Source: Chloroflexota bacterium (GTDB taxonomy: Bacteria > Chloroflexota > Anaerolineae > UBA2200). Taken from it: 64,000 nt of DNA. A program made the translations under genes and the position numbers. The stretch's first letter is position 1. Each line of letters starts with the position of its first letter. Below, one piece after another: positions 44,973 to 55,080 of this stretch. Below the pieces are notes generated by a model that ran no database searches, was not told the DNA's origin, and was given only the letters and a program-made list of their open reading frames with translations. The stretch is taken from contig JACIWX010000002.1 of assembly GCA_014360755.1 (NCBI GenBank), positions 205,988 to 269,987 of the forward strand, written 5' to 3'.

Positions 44973-46361
44973 CTACTCGCTCGGGCCTCCGGCGGCAATT
45001 TCCCAAGCCTTGGCGTTGCGCCGATAGATAGCTATCACCACAATAAGGATGGCCAGAATAACCAGCACGCCAATGAAGCTCAGCGCACGCGCCGCAGCCA
45101 TGAGCACAAAGGTCAAGAAATTGAACCCATCGCAAATGCTTGAAATCTGCGTGGCGCCCGCGGGCATAGAGAACTTGGCATCAACTGCTGCTCTGGTAAA
45201 TAGCTCCGCTCCGGCTGTGCCAATGTAAAAGCCGATCGCGATCACAATAGTGCCGATGATAATGATGCGCACGACGTTACCGCGCGTGATAGGAGCAGTC
45301 ATGCACACCAGGAAGGGAATGACCGCCAGGTCGGCGAAGGGCAACACCTTGTTGCCAGGCAAGATGACCGCTAGCAGAATCGTGATGGGCACCAACACCA
45401 GTGAAGCAGCAATGGCTGCTGGGTGGCCGATGAGGATAGCCGAGTCAAGGCCGACATAGATCTCGCGGCCAGCGTACCGTTTCTGCATGAACTCGCGTGC
45501 TGCATCGGACAAAGGCAGCAGGCCCTCCATCAAGATGCCCACCATGCGTGGGAGCAAGAGCATGACGGCACTTAAGTTGATGCCTGTTTGCAGCGTCTTA
45601 ACGATAGAGTCCTTCAGAGCAGCGGGGTTGAAGAACGCAATTAAGCCGAGGACAATGCCGATCACCAATCCCAGGATAACTGGTTCACCGATGACGCCCA
45701 GACGTTGCTGGATAGCATCCGGATCAGCTTCGAGGTCTTTCAGGCCGGGGATCTTGCTGAGTACCCAGTTCAATGGGATAGCGACAGGCACATATGCAGC
45801 AGAGAACCCGTGTGGGATGGACAGACCGGGCATACCGAAGAAGCTCTGGATGCCAGGTGCAGTCCAGTCAGCTAGGAATAGGACAATGGCTGCATTGACC
45901 GCTGCGGCAGCGAGCCCTAGTGGCAGGTTGCCAGTGGCTGCGACGATCATTGCACCAGTGAAAGCAAAGTGCCAGAAATTCCAGACGTCAACATTTAGCG
46001 TCTTGGTGGCATTGAGCGCCAGCATAATAATGTTCACGGCAATGGAAATGGGGATGATGTAGGTTCCGACTGTTGACGCGAACGCAATAGCGGCGGCTGA
46101 GGGCCACCCGACATCAACCACTGTGAGGGCAGCACCCGTGCGTTCCACGATGGCCTGGGCTGCATTGCTAAGGTTGGTCCACATGAGGCCAATGACCAAG
46201 TTAATACCAACGAAAGCTACACCAATGGTCACGCCGGAGCGGAAAGCGCGCCCTGGTTTAGCTCCGAGAACTAGGCCCAAAATGAAGATGATAATGGGCA
46301 GAACCACTGTTGCGCCTAGCTCAGACAAAATACTTTGTAAACCAGCAAAAAATTGAACCAT
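44973..46361 (-). CDS. PTS EIIC, galactitol type (GatC-like)
   Basis: 462-residue permease, about 12 segments. LGATVVLPIIIFILGLVLG at the N-terminus, GWPSAAAIAFASTVG near 86, GLDSAILIGHPAAIAAS near 306 and APITRGNVVRII near 356 match GatC (for example GHPAAIAAS). First gene of the leftward operon IIC - membrane protein - IIA - IIB. RBS AAGGAGGGG precedes ATG 46361. Confidence 0.93.
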   Translation of the reverse strand: MVQFFAGLQSILSELGATVVLPIIIFILGLVLGAKPGRAFRSGVTIGVAFVGINLVIGLMWTNLSNAAQAIVERTGAALTVVDVGWPSAAAIAFASTVGTYIIPISIAVNIIMLALNATKTLNVDVWNFWHFAFTGAMIVAATGNLPLGLAAAAVNAAIVLFLADWTAPGIQSFFGMPGLSIPHGFSAAYVPVAIPLNWVLSKIPGLKDLEADPDAIQQRLGVIGEPVILGLVIGIVLGLIAFFNPAALKDSIVKTLQTGINLSAVMLLLPRMVGILMEGLLPLSDAAREFMQKRYAGREIYVGLDSAILIGHPAAIAASLVLVPITILLAVILPGNKVLPFADLAVIPFLVCMTAPITRGNVVRIIIIGTIVIAIGFYIGTAGAELFTRAAVDAKFSMPAGATQISSICDGFNFLTFVLMAAARALSFIGVLVILAILIVVIAIYRRNAKAWEIAAGGPSE

Positions 46362-46522
46362 GCGAGCCCCTCCTTTTGAGTATTAGTTAGAACATAGGAC
46401 TTCCACAGTAATCCAACAATCCTTCGCTAGACATCACCTCCTTTGTGGCAACTCATATCCTGGCATTGATCTCGTTGTTAATAGATTGATGCAGTGCGAG
46501 AAGCAACTACCGGTTTGCACAC

Positions 46523-46541
46523 ATGTGATAAATAATCACAT
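46523..46541. promoter_or_regulatory. 19-bp palindromic operator
   Basis: ATGTGAT-N5-ATCACAT lies immediately downstream of the -10 of the leftward PTS promoter, overlapping its start site. It is a likely binding site for the divergently encoded SorC regulator; a CRP-like site is the alternative because the half-site TGTGA is the CRP one. Confidence 0.65.
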
Positions 46542-46549
46542 TTGCTACA

Positions 46550-46578
46550 ATTATAGCACCATTTGAAGATTTTGTCAA
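46550..46578 (-). promoter_or_regulatory. Consensus promoter of the galactitol-type PTS operon
   Basis: Minus strand: TTGACA (46578-46573), 17 bases, TATAAT (46555-46550), a perfect sigma70 consensus. Such strength implies tight repression, fitting the adjacent palindrome. The leader is about 180 nt. Confidence 0.85.
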
Positions 46579-46603
46579 GCATCGTTTGCATCGTGTCGTC
46601 ATA

Positions 46604-46632
46604 TTGACAAAACAGTTGTTGTGTGCTAAAGT
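46604..46632 (+). promoter_or_regulatory. Promoter of the SorC regulator gene
   Basis: TTGACA (46604-46609), 17 bases, TAAAGT (46627-46632). It is back-to-back with the PTS promoter. Confidence 0.65.
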
Positions 46633-46725
46633 ACAAAAGTGAGAAAATCGCACAAACGTGAAAAACCGCAATGCGGTTGGGTGCATAGGAGGTGAATAAC
46701 CAATAATTTTGGTGAGGGCTCGCAG

Positions 46726-47691
46726 ATGCAGGAGATCAATAATGAACGCACGAATCTACTGATTCAAGTGGCCAGATTATACTACGAGCAAGGACTTACG
46801 CAGGAAGAAGTGGCCCAAAGGGTTGGGCTCTCGCGCTCCAATGTCTCACGGTTGCTCACTGAGGCTCGTCAGCGTGGCATTGTAGAGATTCGCATCCATC
46901 ACCCTCTGCCCACTGTCGTCTCTCTGGAAGCAGAACTAAAAAAGAGATTCCGGCTGCAGAGTGCTCACGTTCTCTGGAGCGGGACGCGCAATACTGACAT
47001 GGTCTTACAAGGGATAGGGGCTTTAGCCGCGGAGCAACTGAGGCATCTCCTGCACGATAACATGATCCTGGGCATAGGCTGGGGCACGGCACTTTACGAG
47101 ACCATCAATGGATTCCGACCTATGCCTGTGGCTCGCGTACAAGTTGTACAGATGATCGGTGGTATTGGTGCAGTAAATCCACATATTGATGGCACTGAAC
47201 TGGCTCGCCGGCTGGCAGAAGCTCTTGGCGGACAGTTCCGCTATTTGCATGCACCGCTTATCGTCGAAAGCGCTGCGTTGCGTGAAGCCTTGATGCAGGA
47301 ACGTAATGTGCGTGAAGCTTTGGAATTGGCACGGCAGGCGGACTTGGCGCTGGTGGGCATTGGCTCAGTGCATCCTAAAGTGTCTAGCCTTATTCGCGCG
47401 GGGTATCTGACAGAGGCTGAGTTGCAGGATATCGCCAGATCTGGTGCTGTTGGCGATATCTGCTCTCAACACTTTGACATCCATGGTCATATCTGCGACC
47501 TGGAGCTTCACCAGCGAATTGTGGGCATAGACCTGCCTTCACTGCGCAAGGTCAAATGCGTGGTAGCCGTTGCGGGCTGGAGAGAAAAGGCACCGGCAAT
47601 TTTGGGCGCGCTGCGTGGCGGTTTTGTGGACATCCTGGTTACGGATGACCATGCCGCACAAGAGGTACTTCGCCTGGCTGATATTACTTAG
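46726..47691 (+). CDS. SorC-family sugar-binding transcriptional regulator
   Basis: 321 residues. N-terminal HTH (LYYEQGLTQEEVAQRVGLSRSNVSRLL region, key SRSNVSRLL near residue 38), then a sugar-binding domain with LGIGWGTALYETI near 107 and AVGDICSQHFDIHG near 245. SorC/DeoR-type regulators sense sugar phosphates. It is divergent from the PTS operon and followed after 27 bases by the E1alpha gene, so it may control both. Confidence 0.93.
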   Translation: MQEINNERTNLLIQVARLYYEQGLTQEEVAQRVGLSRSNVSRLLTEARQRGIVEIRIHHPLPTVVSLEAELKKRFRLQSAHVLWSGTRNTDMVLQGIGALAAEQLRHLLHDNMILGIGWGTALYETINGFRPMPVARVQVVQMIGGIGAVNPHIDGTELARRLAEALGGQFRYLHAPLIVESAALREALMQERNVREALELARQADLALVGIGSVHPKVSSLIRAGYLTEAELQDIARSGAVGDICSQHFDIHGHICDLELHQRIVGIDLPSLRKVKCVVAVAGWREKAPAILGALRGGFVDILVTDDHAAQEVLRLADIT

Positions 47692-47718
47692 CCAGTATCT
47701 TGTATAGAGAGTAGAGAT

Positions 47719-48690
47719 ATGGATGGAGCAGGACAATTAACCAAAGAGAAACTCATAGACATGCTCAGGAAGATGCATACGATCCGTGCTTTTGAGGAAA
47801 AGGCGGATCAGTTGTTTGCATTGGGCAAGGTTCATGGCACGATGCACCTTTCTATTGGGATGGAAGCGACAGCGGTGGGGGCCATAGCTGCGCTACGGCC
47901 TGATGACTATATCACCAGCACTCACCGAGGACATGGACACTGCATCGCCAAGGGCGGAGATGTCAAACTGATGATGGCGGAATTCCTAGGCAAAGAGACG
48001 GGCTACTGTCGTGGCCGAGGAGGCTCCATGCACATTGCTGACGTGGAGTCAGGCAATCTGGGAGCGACAGGAGTGGTAGGGGGCGGCATCCCCACGGCAG
48101 TTGGCGCGGCTTTGAGCGTTCAATTGCGTAAGACAGGGCAGGTCGTGCTCTGTTTCTTTGGCGATGGTGCAGCAAATATGGGTATCTTTCACGAGTCATT
48201 GAACTTGGCAGCGATATGGAAATTGCCGGTGGTTTTTGTCTGTGAGAACAACCAATATGCCATGTCTATGCCAGTAGCCCGTGCCTTTCCCATCGAGAAT
48301 ATCGCGGACAGAGCCGCTGCATATGCCATGCCTGGCAAGGTAGTGGATGGGAATGATGTCCTTGCTGTTTATGCCGCAGTGGCTGAGGCAGTGGACAGGG
48401 CTCGTGCTGGTGAAGGGCCATCGCTGATTGAGTGCAAGACCTATCGGTGGAAGGGGCACTCCAAAAGCGATCAAGAACGCTACCGCACTCGTGAAGAAGT
48501 TGCCGCTTGGAAGAAAAAGGACCCTATTGCCCGCTTCGAGGCTTATTTGCTACAAGAGGGCTTGTTGACTGAGGAACAACGCCAAGCCATTGCCAAGGAG
48601 GCACAAGAGCGTATTGAAGAAGCGGTGGCTTTTGCGGAATCAAGCCCAGAACCGCGAGTGGAAGAAATCAGTGAGGGGGTATACGCCTGA
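47719..48690 (+). CDS. 2-oxoacid/acetoin dehydrogenase E1 alpha subunit
   Basis: 323 residues. TPP motif [17 protein letters not shown] near residue 155 and CENNQYAMS near 176; [12 protein letters not shown] near 75 and [10 protein letters not shown] near 97 are typical. It resembles AcoA and PdhA. With E1beta it decarboxylates the 2-oxoacid (or cleaves acetoin) and acylates the E2 lipoyl group. It overlaps E1beta by one base (TGATG). Confidence 0.93.
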   Translation: MDGAGQLTKEKLIDMLRKMHTIRAFEEKADQLFALGKVHGTMHLSIGMEATAVGAIAALRPDDYITSTHRGHGHCIAKGGDVKLMMAEFLGKETGYCRGRGGSMHIADVESGNLGATGVVGGGIPTAVGAALSVQLRKTGQVVLCFFGDGAANMGIFHESLNLAAIWKLPVVFVCENNQYAMSMPVARAFPIENIADRAAAYAMPGKVVDGNDVLAVYAAVAEAVDRARAGEGPSLIECKTYRWKGHSKSDQERYRTREEVAAWKKKDPIARFEAYLLQEGLLTEEQRQAIAKEAQERIEEAVAFAESSPEPRVEEISEGVYA

Positions 48691-49673
48691 TGCGTGAAAT
48701 CACCTACGCGGAAGCAATACGCGAAGCACTGCGCCAAGAGATGCAGCGGGACCCGCATGTTTTCCTCATGGGCGAAGACATCGGCGTCTATGGGGGTGCA
48801 TTCGGTGTCACGCTTGGCTTACTAGAAGAATTTGGTCCCGAACGCGTGCGCGATACGCCGATTTCGGAGGGTGTCATCGCAGGGGCTGCTGCAGGTGCGG
48901 CCTTGACAGGTATGCGGCCGGTTGCAGAAATCATGTTTATGGATTTCACTACTCTAGCCATGGAGCAGTTGGTCAATCAAGCAGCCAAGACGCGCTATAT
49001 GTTTGGGGGCAAAGCCAAAGTGCCCATGGTCCTGCGCACGCCAGCAGGATCGGGCACCGGCGCTGCGGCACAACACTCCCAAAGCCTGGAAGCGTGGTTT
49101 GTGCATGTTCCTGGGCTCAAGGTGGTGATGCCCAGCACGCCTTATGATGCCAAAGGGTTGCTCATCTCTGCCATCCGGGATGATAATCCGGTGATCTTTG
49201 TCGAACAGAAGCTCCTCTATCGTACAAAGGGACCGGTGCCCGAAGAACCTTACACTGTGCCGCTGAGCGTGGCTGAGGTGAAACGCGCCGGGCGGGACGT
49301 CACGATCATTGCCACAGGGGTCATGGTGGTGCGTTCTCTGGCTGCTGCTGCGAAGCTGGCACAGGAAGGGATAGAGGTTGAAGTAGTAGATCCTCGTACA
49401 TTGAAACCCTATGATGCAGAGACGATCACCAAATCAGTGATCAAAACCGGACGCGTGCTTATTGTGCACGAGGCATATAAAACCTGTGGGTTTGGGGCTG
49501 AGATTGCTGCTATGATCAGCGAGGGGCCTGCTTTTATGTACCTCAATGCCCCTATCCGCCGGCTGGCTGGGTTGGATATTCCCATCCCTTACAATCGTAC
49601 GCTGGAGTACCATGCGGTGCCGCAGGAAGAAAACATCATTACCGCAGTGCGTGAGTTAATGGCTTATAAATAG
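48690..49673 (+). CDS. 2-oxoacid/acetoin dehydrogenase E1 beta subunit
   Basis: 327 residues, transketolase-like. [13 protein letters not shown] at the N-terminus, [13 protein letters not shown] near 28, [18 protein letters not shown] near 83 and [13 protein letters not shown] near 263 fit AcoB/PdhB. Complete, no anomalies. Confidence 0.93.
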   Translation: MREITYAEAIREALRQEMQRDPHVFLMGEDIGVYGGAFGVTLGLLEEFGPERVRDTPISEGVIAGAAAGAALTGMRPVAEIMFMDFTTLAMEQLVNQAAKTRYMFGGKAKVPMVLRTPAGSGTGAAAQHSQSLEAWFVHVPGLKVVMPSTPYDAKGLLISAIRDDNPVIFVEQKLLYRTKGPVPEEPYTVPLSVAEVKRAGRDVTIIATGVMVVRSLAAAAKLAQEGIEVEVVDPRTLKPYDAETITKSVIKTGRVLIVHEAYKTCGFGAEIAAMISEGPAFMYLNAPIRRLAGLDIPIPYNRTLEYHAVPQEENIITAVRELMAYK

Positions 49674-49715
49674 AGTGGGTTGAGGAATTTCGTTAATCGA
49701 ACGAGGAGGGACGCA

Positions 49716-50873
49716 TTGGCTACGCCGGTTATTATGCCCAAGACAGGTATGACACAAGAAACAGGCACGGTGATTCGGTGGTTCTACCAAGAAGGAGACT
49801 ATGTCAAAAAAGGTGAGCCGCTTTTGGAAGTGATGACCGATAAGGTCAACATGGAGATCGAAGCGCCTGCCTCTGGGGTACTGAAAGGAATCAAGGCATT
49901 TCCCAATGATATCGTGCCTGTTACGCAAGTGATTGCTTACATTGTGGAACCAGGCGAAGAACTGGTAGAGGAGAAAGTAACTCCTACGCCAGCGATGGGA
50001 GAAGGGGTTCCCGTAGAGAGGCGTGAGCCTACCCCGGTGGCCACTACGGCTGCCATTGCACCGGAGACCGGGAAAGTGAAAGCCACTCCTGTAGCGCGTC
50101 GGTTGGCCAGAGAACATGGCTTGGACCTCACCCAGATCACAGGCCAGGGGCCAGGTGGCACGATCACTAAGGACGATGTATTGAAAGCCATGGAACGCGC
50201 TGCTGCACCGCCAACAGCACCGCCAGTGCGGGAAGCGAAGACGATCCCCCTTGTTGGCCGACGGCGGATTATCGCCGAGCGCATGCAGCAAAGCGTGCGA
50301 GAGGCACCACATATCGCACTGTCAATCGAAGTGGATATGAGCGCGGCGGAAAAAGCCCGCCACGATGCTTCCTACACGGCATTGCTGGTTCATGTGGTAG
50401 CCCGTGTGCTGCGCAAGCATCCTTTGCTGAACTCAACGCTGCGTGGCGATCAAATTGTGCTGTTAGATGACATCAACATTGGCGTCGCAGTGGCAACGGA
50501 CGAAGGTTTAATTGTCCCTGTAATCAAGAGAGCAGACACCAAACTCCTTGCTGATATTGATACCGAACTCAAGGAACTGACCAAACGTGCGCGGGCAGGC
50601 AAACTTACTCTGGATGATGTCACCGGGGGCACTTTTACCATCACGAATCTGGGTATGTTTGACATACCGTACTTCCGTGCGGTGATTAACCCACCTGAAG
50701 CGGCTATCCTCGCGGTAGGGGCAATTATAAAGCGGCCGGTAGTCATTGACGATGGAATCTACATCCGTCCGATTATGACCCTCACCGTCTCTGCAGACCA
50801 CCGTATCCTCGATGGCGTGGCGGTGGCCAAATTCCTGCAGGAACTCAAGGCTGCGCTGGAGCGGTTAGCGTAA
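49716..50873 (+). CDS. Dihydrolipoamide acyltransferase (E2)
   Basis: 385 residues from TTG 49716 (GGAGGG upstream; the frame is open to 49680 without an RBS). Order: lipoyl domain with the lipoylated Lys in VMTDKVNMEIEAP near 42; peripheral subunit-binding domain with TPVARRLAREHG near 125; catalytic domain ending with VSADHRILDGVAVAKFL near 362. A single lipoyl domain and a Pro/Ala linker are normal. No E3 (lipoamide dehydrogenase) gene follows; it must lie elsewhere. Confidence 0.93.
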   Translation: MATPVIMPKTGMTQETGTVIRWFYQEGDYVKKGEPLLEVMTDKVNMEIEAPASGVLKGIKAFPNDIVPVTQVIAYIVEPGEELVEEKVTPTPAMGEGVPVERREPTPVATTAAIAPETGKVKATPVARRLAREHGLDLTQITGQGPGGTITKDDVLKAMERAAAPPTAPPVREAKTIPLVGRRRIIAERMQQSVREAPHIALSIEVDMSAAEKARHDASYTALLVHVVARVLRKHPLLNSTLRGDQIVLLDDINIGVAVATDEGLIVPVIKRADTKLLADIDTELKELTKRARAGKLTLDDVTGGTFTITNLGMFDIPYFRAVINPPEAAILAVGAIIKRPVVIDDGIYIRPIMTLTVSADHRILDGVAVAKFLQELKAALERLA

Positions 50874-50911
50874 GGACTTACCGGTGTCTGCCTAATTCCT
50901 CGTGAGGCGGA

Positions 50912-51293
50912 GATGTTGCCAAGCATAGTCACACGGCCATCGTGATTGACGAGCAGCGTCAGATTGTGCAACCTGCCTGCACGGTGAGCAACGATCGTGC
51001 AGGGCCTGAACAGCTGGTCGCTTATGCGGGACTGGATGCCAGCGTGTATCAAACGGGCGAATTCGAGGGGGCAGCGCATGCACATGAGCAAACGCGGCTC
51101 CCACTACTTGCGCTACGCTGTCTGGCAGGCGGCTCAGGCTTGTCTGTGGCACAATGAGGAACTGACAGCCTACTACCGCAAGAAGCGTGGGGAAGGAAAG
51201 CCACATGGCGTGGCCATGGGCGCCCTCTGTCGCAAGCTGCTGGGGCGGGTCTACGTTATCCTTAAGGAGCAACGACCCTACACGATTCGTTAA
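50912..51293 (+). pseudogene. IS110-family transposase remnant, internally deleted and frameshifted
   Basis: The N-terminal DEDD region of an IS110 transposase (DVAKHSHTAIVIDEQ, from 50912) runs directly into the C-terminal domain (QLVAYAGLDASVYQTGEFEG), with the centre missing. The frame then changes at a run of five G (around 51068), after which MHMSKRGSHYLRYAVWQAA and GEGKPHGVAMGALCRKLL continue to the stop at 51293. No terminal repeats are expected for this family. Confidence 0.85.
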
Positions 51294-51328
51294 CTTCTTA
51301 ACGTGCGATCTTGACTTCTCATAGCGGG

Positions 51329-51351
51329 GTGACAAGATTTTCAACACTCTC
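51329..51351 (-). repeat. Terminal fragment of the 131-bp MITE-like element
   Basis: Twenty-three bases match one end of the 131-bp element (GACAAGATTTTCAACACTCTC core is 21 bases, here cited as positions). A second 12-base match AAGTTACGCGAG (51371-51382) to its interior follows out of place, so the copy is rearranged or chopped. Confidence 0.7.
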
Positions 51352-51429
51352 TAGCAAAGGCGGCTTTTGCAAGTTACGCGAGTCCTCGAACCCCTTCTAG
51401 CGAGTTTTTTGGCATCCACCTGATAGTTT

Positions 51430-51499
51430 TTGACAGTGATTTTGTGATATACTGTAGACAAGAAACAAGCCTACGCCGATGTTGGTCGTAGGCTTGTTT
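51430..51499 (+). promoter_or_regulatory. Promoter and leader hairpin of the mevalonate operon
   Basis: TTGACA (51430-51435), 17 bases, weak -10 TGTAGA (51453-51458). A perfect 13-bp hairpin (51463-51475 with 51487-51499) follows at the predicted transcript start, 31 bases before the HMG-CoA reductase gene. The hairpin has no T tract, so a 5' stabiliser is as likely as a terminator. Confidence 0.5.
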
Positions 51500-51530
51500 G
51501 TGCTATTTCTGAACATGCAATTGAGGTGCA

Positions 51531-52832
51531 ATGGAGAAATCATCACGACTCAGCGGGTTTTATAGACTCAGCCCCCAAGAGCGCATCCAATTTTTGCAAC
51601 AATTTGCGGACCTAACAGCCGCAGAGGCAGAAGCCCTCAGCGGAACATTGGGCTTGACCCAGGTACAAGCAGACCACATGATCGAAAACGCTATTGGCGT
51701 CTTTGGTTTGCCCATGGGCATTGCCACCAATTTCCTCATCAACGGCCGTGATTACCTGATACCGATGGCCATTGAGGAACCATCCGTCGTTGCTGGAGCT
51801 AGCTTTGCCGCACGCCTCGTCCGCGACGGCGGTGGCTTTAAAACCTCCAGCGATGAGCCGCTGATGATTGGCCAGATTCAAGTGTTGGACGTGAGCGATC
51901 CATGGGCAGCACGCTTTGAGCTATTGGCTGCCAAGGAGCGCATCTTAGCCCTCGCTAATGAGCAGGATCCGGTCATCGTGAAACTGGGCGGTGGAGCGCG
52001 CGATCTGGAAGTACGCGTGCTCGAGCACAGCGAAACGGGCCCTATGCTGGTTGTGCACCTCATTTACGATGCGCGCGATGCCATGGGTGCGAACGTGGTG
52101 AACACGGCTGTGGAAGCAGTGGCACCGCTCGTGGCAGAAATCAGCGGCGGACGCATGCTCCTACGCATCATTTCCAACCTTGCCGATCGGCGCCTGGCGC
52201 GGGCTAAGGCGGTCGTACCCATTTCCTCGCTGGCTCACGGAGAGTTCAGCGGCGAGGAAGTCGCACGAGGCATTGTGGAAGCATGGGCTTTTGCTGCCGC
52301 AGATCCTTATCGCGCCGCCACGCACAACAAAGGCATCATGAACGGCATTGATGCAGTGGTCATTGCCACGGGCAACGACTGGCGGGCGATAGAGGCAGGA
52401 GCACACAGTTACGCAGCACGCAGCGGCCGTTACACGGCGCTGAGCACCTGGCACCTAGTGACAGAGGATCACAATAGGCAGAGCCTGATTGGCACACTGG
52501 AACTGCCAATGGCTGTGGGCATTGTGGGCGGTGCGACCCGCGTGCACCCCGCCGCCAAGGCGGCGCTAAAACTGCTGGGGGTGAAAACAGCACGCGAACT
52601 GGCGGAAATCATCGTAGCGGTAGGGTTGGCACAGAACTTGGCTGCGCTGCGTGCGCTAGCCAGTGAAGGCATCCAACGCGGCCATATGAAACTGCATGCC
52701 CGGCAGGTGGCGATTGCGGCAGGTGCAGAGGGTGAACTCATAGACCGCGTGGTGCAAGCCATGCTAGAGGAGAAAACCATCCGCCTGGATAGAGCAGAGG
52801 CGATTCTCAAGAGGTTACAGGCAGAACGATGA
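51531..52832 (+). CDS. Hydroxymethylglutaryl-CoA reductase, class II
   Basis: 433 residues. [21 protein letters not shown] near residue 52, the catalytic Glu in [11 protein letters not shown] near 84, [11 protein letters not shown] near 183, the [11 protein letters not shown]ys near 264 and the C-terminal [11 protein letters not shown]is region are all present. Class II enzymes include the degradative Pseudomonas type and the biosynthetic type of some bacteria and archaea; the next genes show that mevalonate synthesis is the role here. It overlaps the next gene by 4 bases. Confidence 0.95.
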   Translation: MEKSSRLSGFYRLSPQERIQFLQQFADLTAAEAEALSGTLGLTQVQADHMIENAIGVFGLPMGIATNFLINGRDYLIPMAIEEPSVVAGASFAARLVRDGGGFKTSSDEPLMIGQIQVLDVSDPWAARFELLAAKERILALANEQDPVIVKLGGGARDLEVRVLEHSETGPMLVVHLIYDARDAMGANVVNTAVEAVAPLVAEISGGRMLLRIISNLADRRLARAKAVVPISSLAHGEFSGEEVARGIVEAWAFAAADPYRAATHNKGIMNGIDAVVIATGNDWRAIEAGAHSYAARSGRYTALSTWHLVTEDHNRQSLIGTLELPMAVGIVGGATRVHPAAKAALKLLGVKTARELAEIIVAVGLAQNLAALRALASEGIQRGHMKLHARQVAIAAGAEGELIDRVVQAMLEEKTIRLDRAEAILKRLQAER

Positions 52833-53875
52833 AGCCATTGCGTGAAGTAGGCATTATAGGTTATGGGGCATACATCCCGCGCTACCGCCTTCCGGCGGCG
52901 GAGGTGGCGCGGGTCTGGACAGAGGGCCATGCTGGTTTGCCCGTGGAAGAAAAATCCGTGCCTGGCTTGGATGAGGACACGGCGACTATCGCGATCGAAG
53001 CAGCGCGTAATGCGCTGGCGCGCGGCGGCATTGCAGCACAATCCATTCGCGCGGTATGGGTGGGCAGCGAATCCCACCCCTATGCGGTAAAGCCCACTTC
53101 GACCATCGTTGCCGAAGCAATTGGCGCTACGCCGCAGGTTAGCGCTGCCGATTGGGAATTTGCCTGTAAGGCAGGAACGGAAGCGTTGCAGGCAGCCATT
53201 GCTTTGGTAGGCTCTGGGATGACTGACTTCGCCATGGCTATCGGCGCTGACACCGCCCAAGGACGCCCTGGGGATGCGCTGGAATACACCACCGCAGCAG
53301 GGGGGGCGGCGTACATCATTGGCCCACGGGAGCACAGCCTGGCTTACCTGGAGGGGTCGTATTCCTATGTGACGGACACACCGGATTTCTTCCGCCGCCC
53401 TTACCAGCATTACCCAGAACATGGCGGGCGTTTCACCGGGCAACCGGCCTATTTCAAGCACATCACCCATGCGGTCGAGGCTCTGTTGCAAGAACTGGGC
53501 TATACACCTGGGGACTTTGCAGCGGCAGTTTTCCATCAGCCGAACACCAAATTCCCGCAGCGGGTGGCGCAGATGCTGGGATTCAGCAAGGAGCAAATTC
53601 GGGTGGGGTTGCTGGCACCCAAAATCGGCAACACCTATGCTGCTTCGTCCCTGCTCGGGCTGACGGCTGTTTTGGATGAAGCCAAGCCAGGTGACCGCAT
53701 CCTGCTGGCTTCATTTGGATCCGGAGCAGGCAGCGATGCGTTCTCTTTCGTGGTTACGGATCTGATTCAGGAACGCCAGAGGCTAGCCCCCACCACCCAG
53801 GCTTACATCGCCCGCCGCAAGCCCGTGGATTACGCGCTGTACGTGCGTTATCGGCGCAAACTGCAGATGCACTAA
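52829..53875 (+). CDS. Hydroxymethylglutaryl-CoA synthase, archaeal type
   Basis: 348 residues. The nucleophile is Cys113 in [12 protein letters not shown], with Glu82 in [13 protein letters not shown] and His in [12 protein letters not shown] near 235. Archaeal-type HMGCS works in a complex with thiolase and a DUF35 protein, and those two genes follow here. Complete with no anomalies. Confidence 0.96.
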   Translation: MKPLREVGIIGYGAYIPRYRLPAAEVARVWTEGHAGLPVEEKSVPGLDEDTATIAIEAARNALARGGIAAQSIRAVWVGSESHPYAVKPTSTIVAEAIGATPQVSAADWEFACKAGTEALQAAIALVGSGMTDFAMAIGADTAQGRPGDALEYTTAAGGAAYIIGPREHSLAYLEGSYSYVTDTPDFFRRPYQHYPEHGGRFTGQPAYFKHITHAVEALLQELGYTPGDFAAAVFHQPNTKFPQRVAQMLGFSKEQIRVGLLAPKIGNTYAASSLLGLTAVLDEAKPGDRILLASFGSGAGSDAFSFVVTDLIQERQRLAPTTQAYIARRKPVDYALYVRYRRKLQMH

Positions 53876-53898
53876 ACACTGAGGAGGACATCGTCGCT

Positions 53899-55047
53899 TT
53901 GCGTGAAGTGAGTATCATCGGCATCGGTCAGACCCAGGTTGGTGAGATTTGGGAGCGATCCCTGCGCGACCTGGCAGTAGACGCCATCCGCGCAGCGTTG
54001 AAGGATGCCCACCTGGAGCGAGTAGATGCCCTGTATGTGGGCAACATGCTCTCTGGTGAGTGCATTGCTCAACAACACCTGGGCGTGCTGATCGCTGATT
54101 GGGCTGGCTTGGGTCCTATCGAAGCGGTGAAAGTGGAAGCTGCCGATGCTTCTGGGGCGGCGGCATTGCGCATGGGCTACTTGGCTGTTGCCAGCGGTGT
54201 GCACGATTACGTGCTGGTATGCGGTGTGGAAAAGGTAACGGATGTAGACGCAGAGACAGCGAACGCTGCCTGGAGTTCAGCGATGGACGCTGAGTACGAA
54301 GCATTCCAAGGGGTAACGATGCCGGCATTGGCTGGACTGCTGATGCGGCGTTATATGCACGAATTCGGTGTCGCGCGTGAGGATTTCGCGCCTTTTGCCG
54401 TTACAGCACATGCCAATGGTGCGAACAACCCATACGCCATGTTCCGCTCGCCCATCACAGCCGAGGCGTATGCCAAGGCGGGCATGGTTGCGGAACCCAT
54501 TAGTATGTTCGATGCAGCGCCGCTGTGCGATGGGGCTGCCGCTGTGGTGCTATGCCCCCGGGAGCGCGCTGCCGACCTGAGCAACAAACCAGTGCACATC
54601 CGCGCCTCTGCTGTGGCGACGGACCGGCTGGCTGTACATAGCCGTCGGGATCCTCTGTTCCTACAGGCGGCTTACCTTTCGGCGCAGAAAGCCTACCTGC
54701 AGGCAGGAGTGAGCCCACAGGATGTGGACCTGTTCGAATTGCACGATGCATTCACCATCCTGGCAGCCATGTCGCTGGAAGCCTGTGGGTTTGCGGAGCG
54801 CGGCAAGGCTGTGCACCTGGCAAAAGAAGGGGGAATCGCCTGCAACGGACGCATTCCCATCAGCACCATGGGAGGGTTGAAAGCGAGGGGCCATCCTATA
54901 GGTGCGACAGGAGTGTATCAAATCGTAGAATTGGCGCTGCAATTGCGGGGTGAGGCTGGTGCGAACCAGATTGACTGCCGTCTGGGCATGGCACAGAGCC
55001 TAGGTGGGAGTGGTGCTACCGCCATCACCCATATTCTAGAAGCATAA
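53899..55047 (+). CDS. Acetyl-CoA acetyltransferase (thiolase), archaeal type; active Cys position is Asp
   Basis: 382 residues from TTG 53899 with GAGGAGG upstream. NELHDAF-type motif appears as FELHDAFT near residue 280, GHPIGATG near 333 and GMAQSLGGSGAT near the end. The nucleophile Cys normally found in VEA(A)CASG is replaced: the sequence reads VEAADASGAAAL, with Asp83. That should block normal Claisen condensation chemistry, unless this subunit is mainly structural or another thiolase supplies acetoacetyl-CoA. Position in the operon still argues for a role in the HMGCS complex. Confidence 0.9.
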   Translation: MREVSIIGIGQTQVGEIWERSLRDLAVDAIRAALKDAHLERVDALYVGNMLSGECIAQQHLGVLIADWAGLGPIEAVKVEAADASGAAALRMGYLAVASGVHDYVLVCGVEKVTDVDAETANAAWSSAMDAEYEAFQGVTMPALAGLLMRRYMHEFGVAREDFAPFAVTAHANGANNPYAMFRSPITAEAYAKAGMVAEPISMFDAAPLCDGAAAVVLCPRERAADLSNKPVHIRASAVATDRLAVHSRRDPLFLQAAYLSAQKAYLQAGVSPQDVDLFELHDAFTILAAMSLEACGFAERGKAVHLAKEGGIACNGRIPISTMGGLKARGHPIGATGVYQIVELALQLRGEAGANQIDCRLGMAQSLGGSGATAITHILEA

Positions 55048-55080
55048 ACTACAGGCAACTGTGAGGAGGTTTGGAAGGGA

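Noticed and set aside
52469..53596. Leftward 375-codon frame over the HMGR/HMGCS genes
   Set aside because: Antisense to two clear enzymes with intact motifs; no family resemblance of its own.
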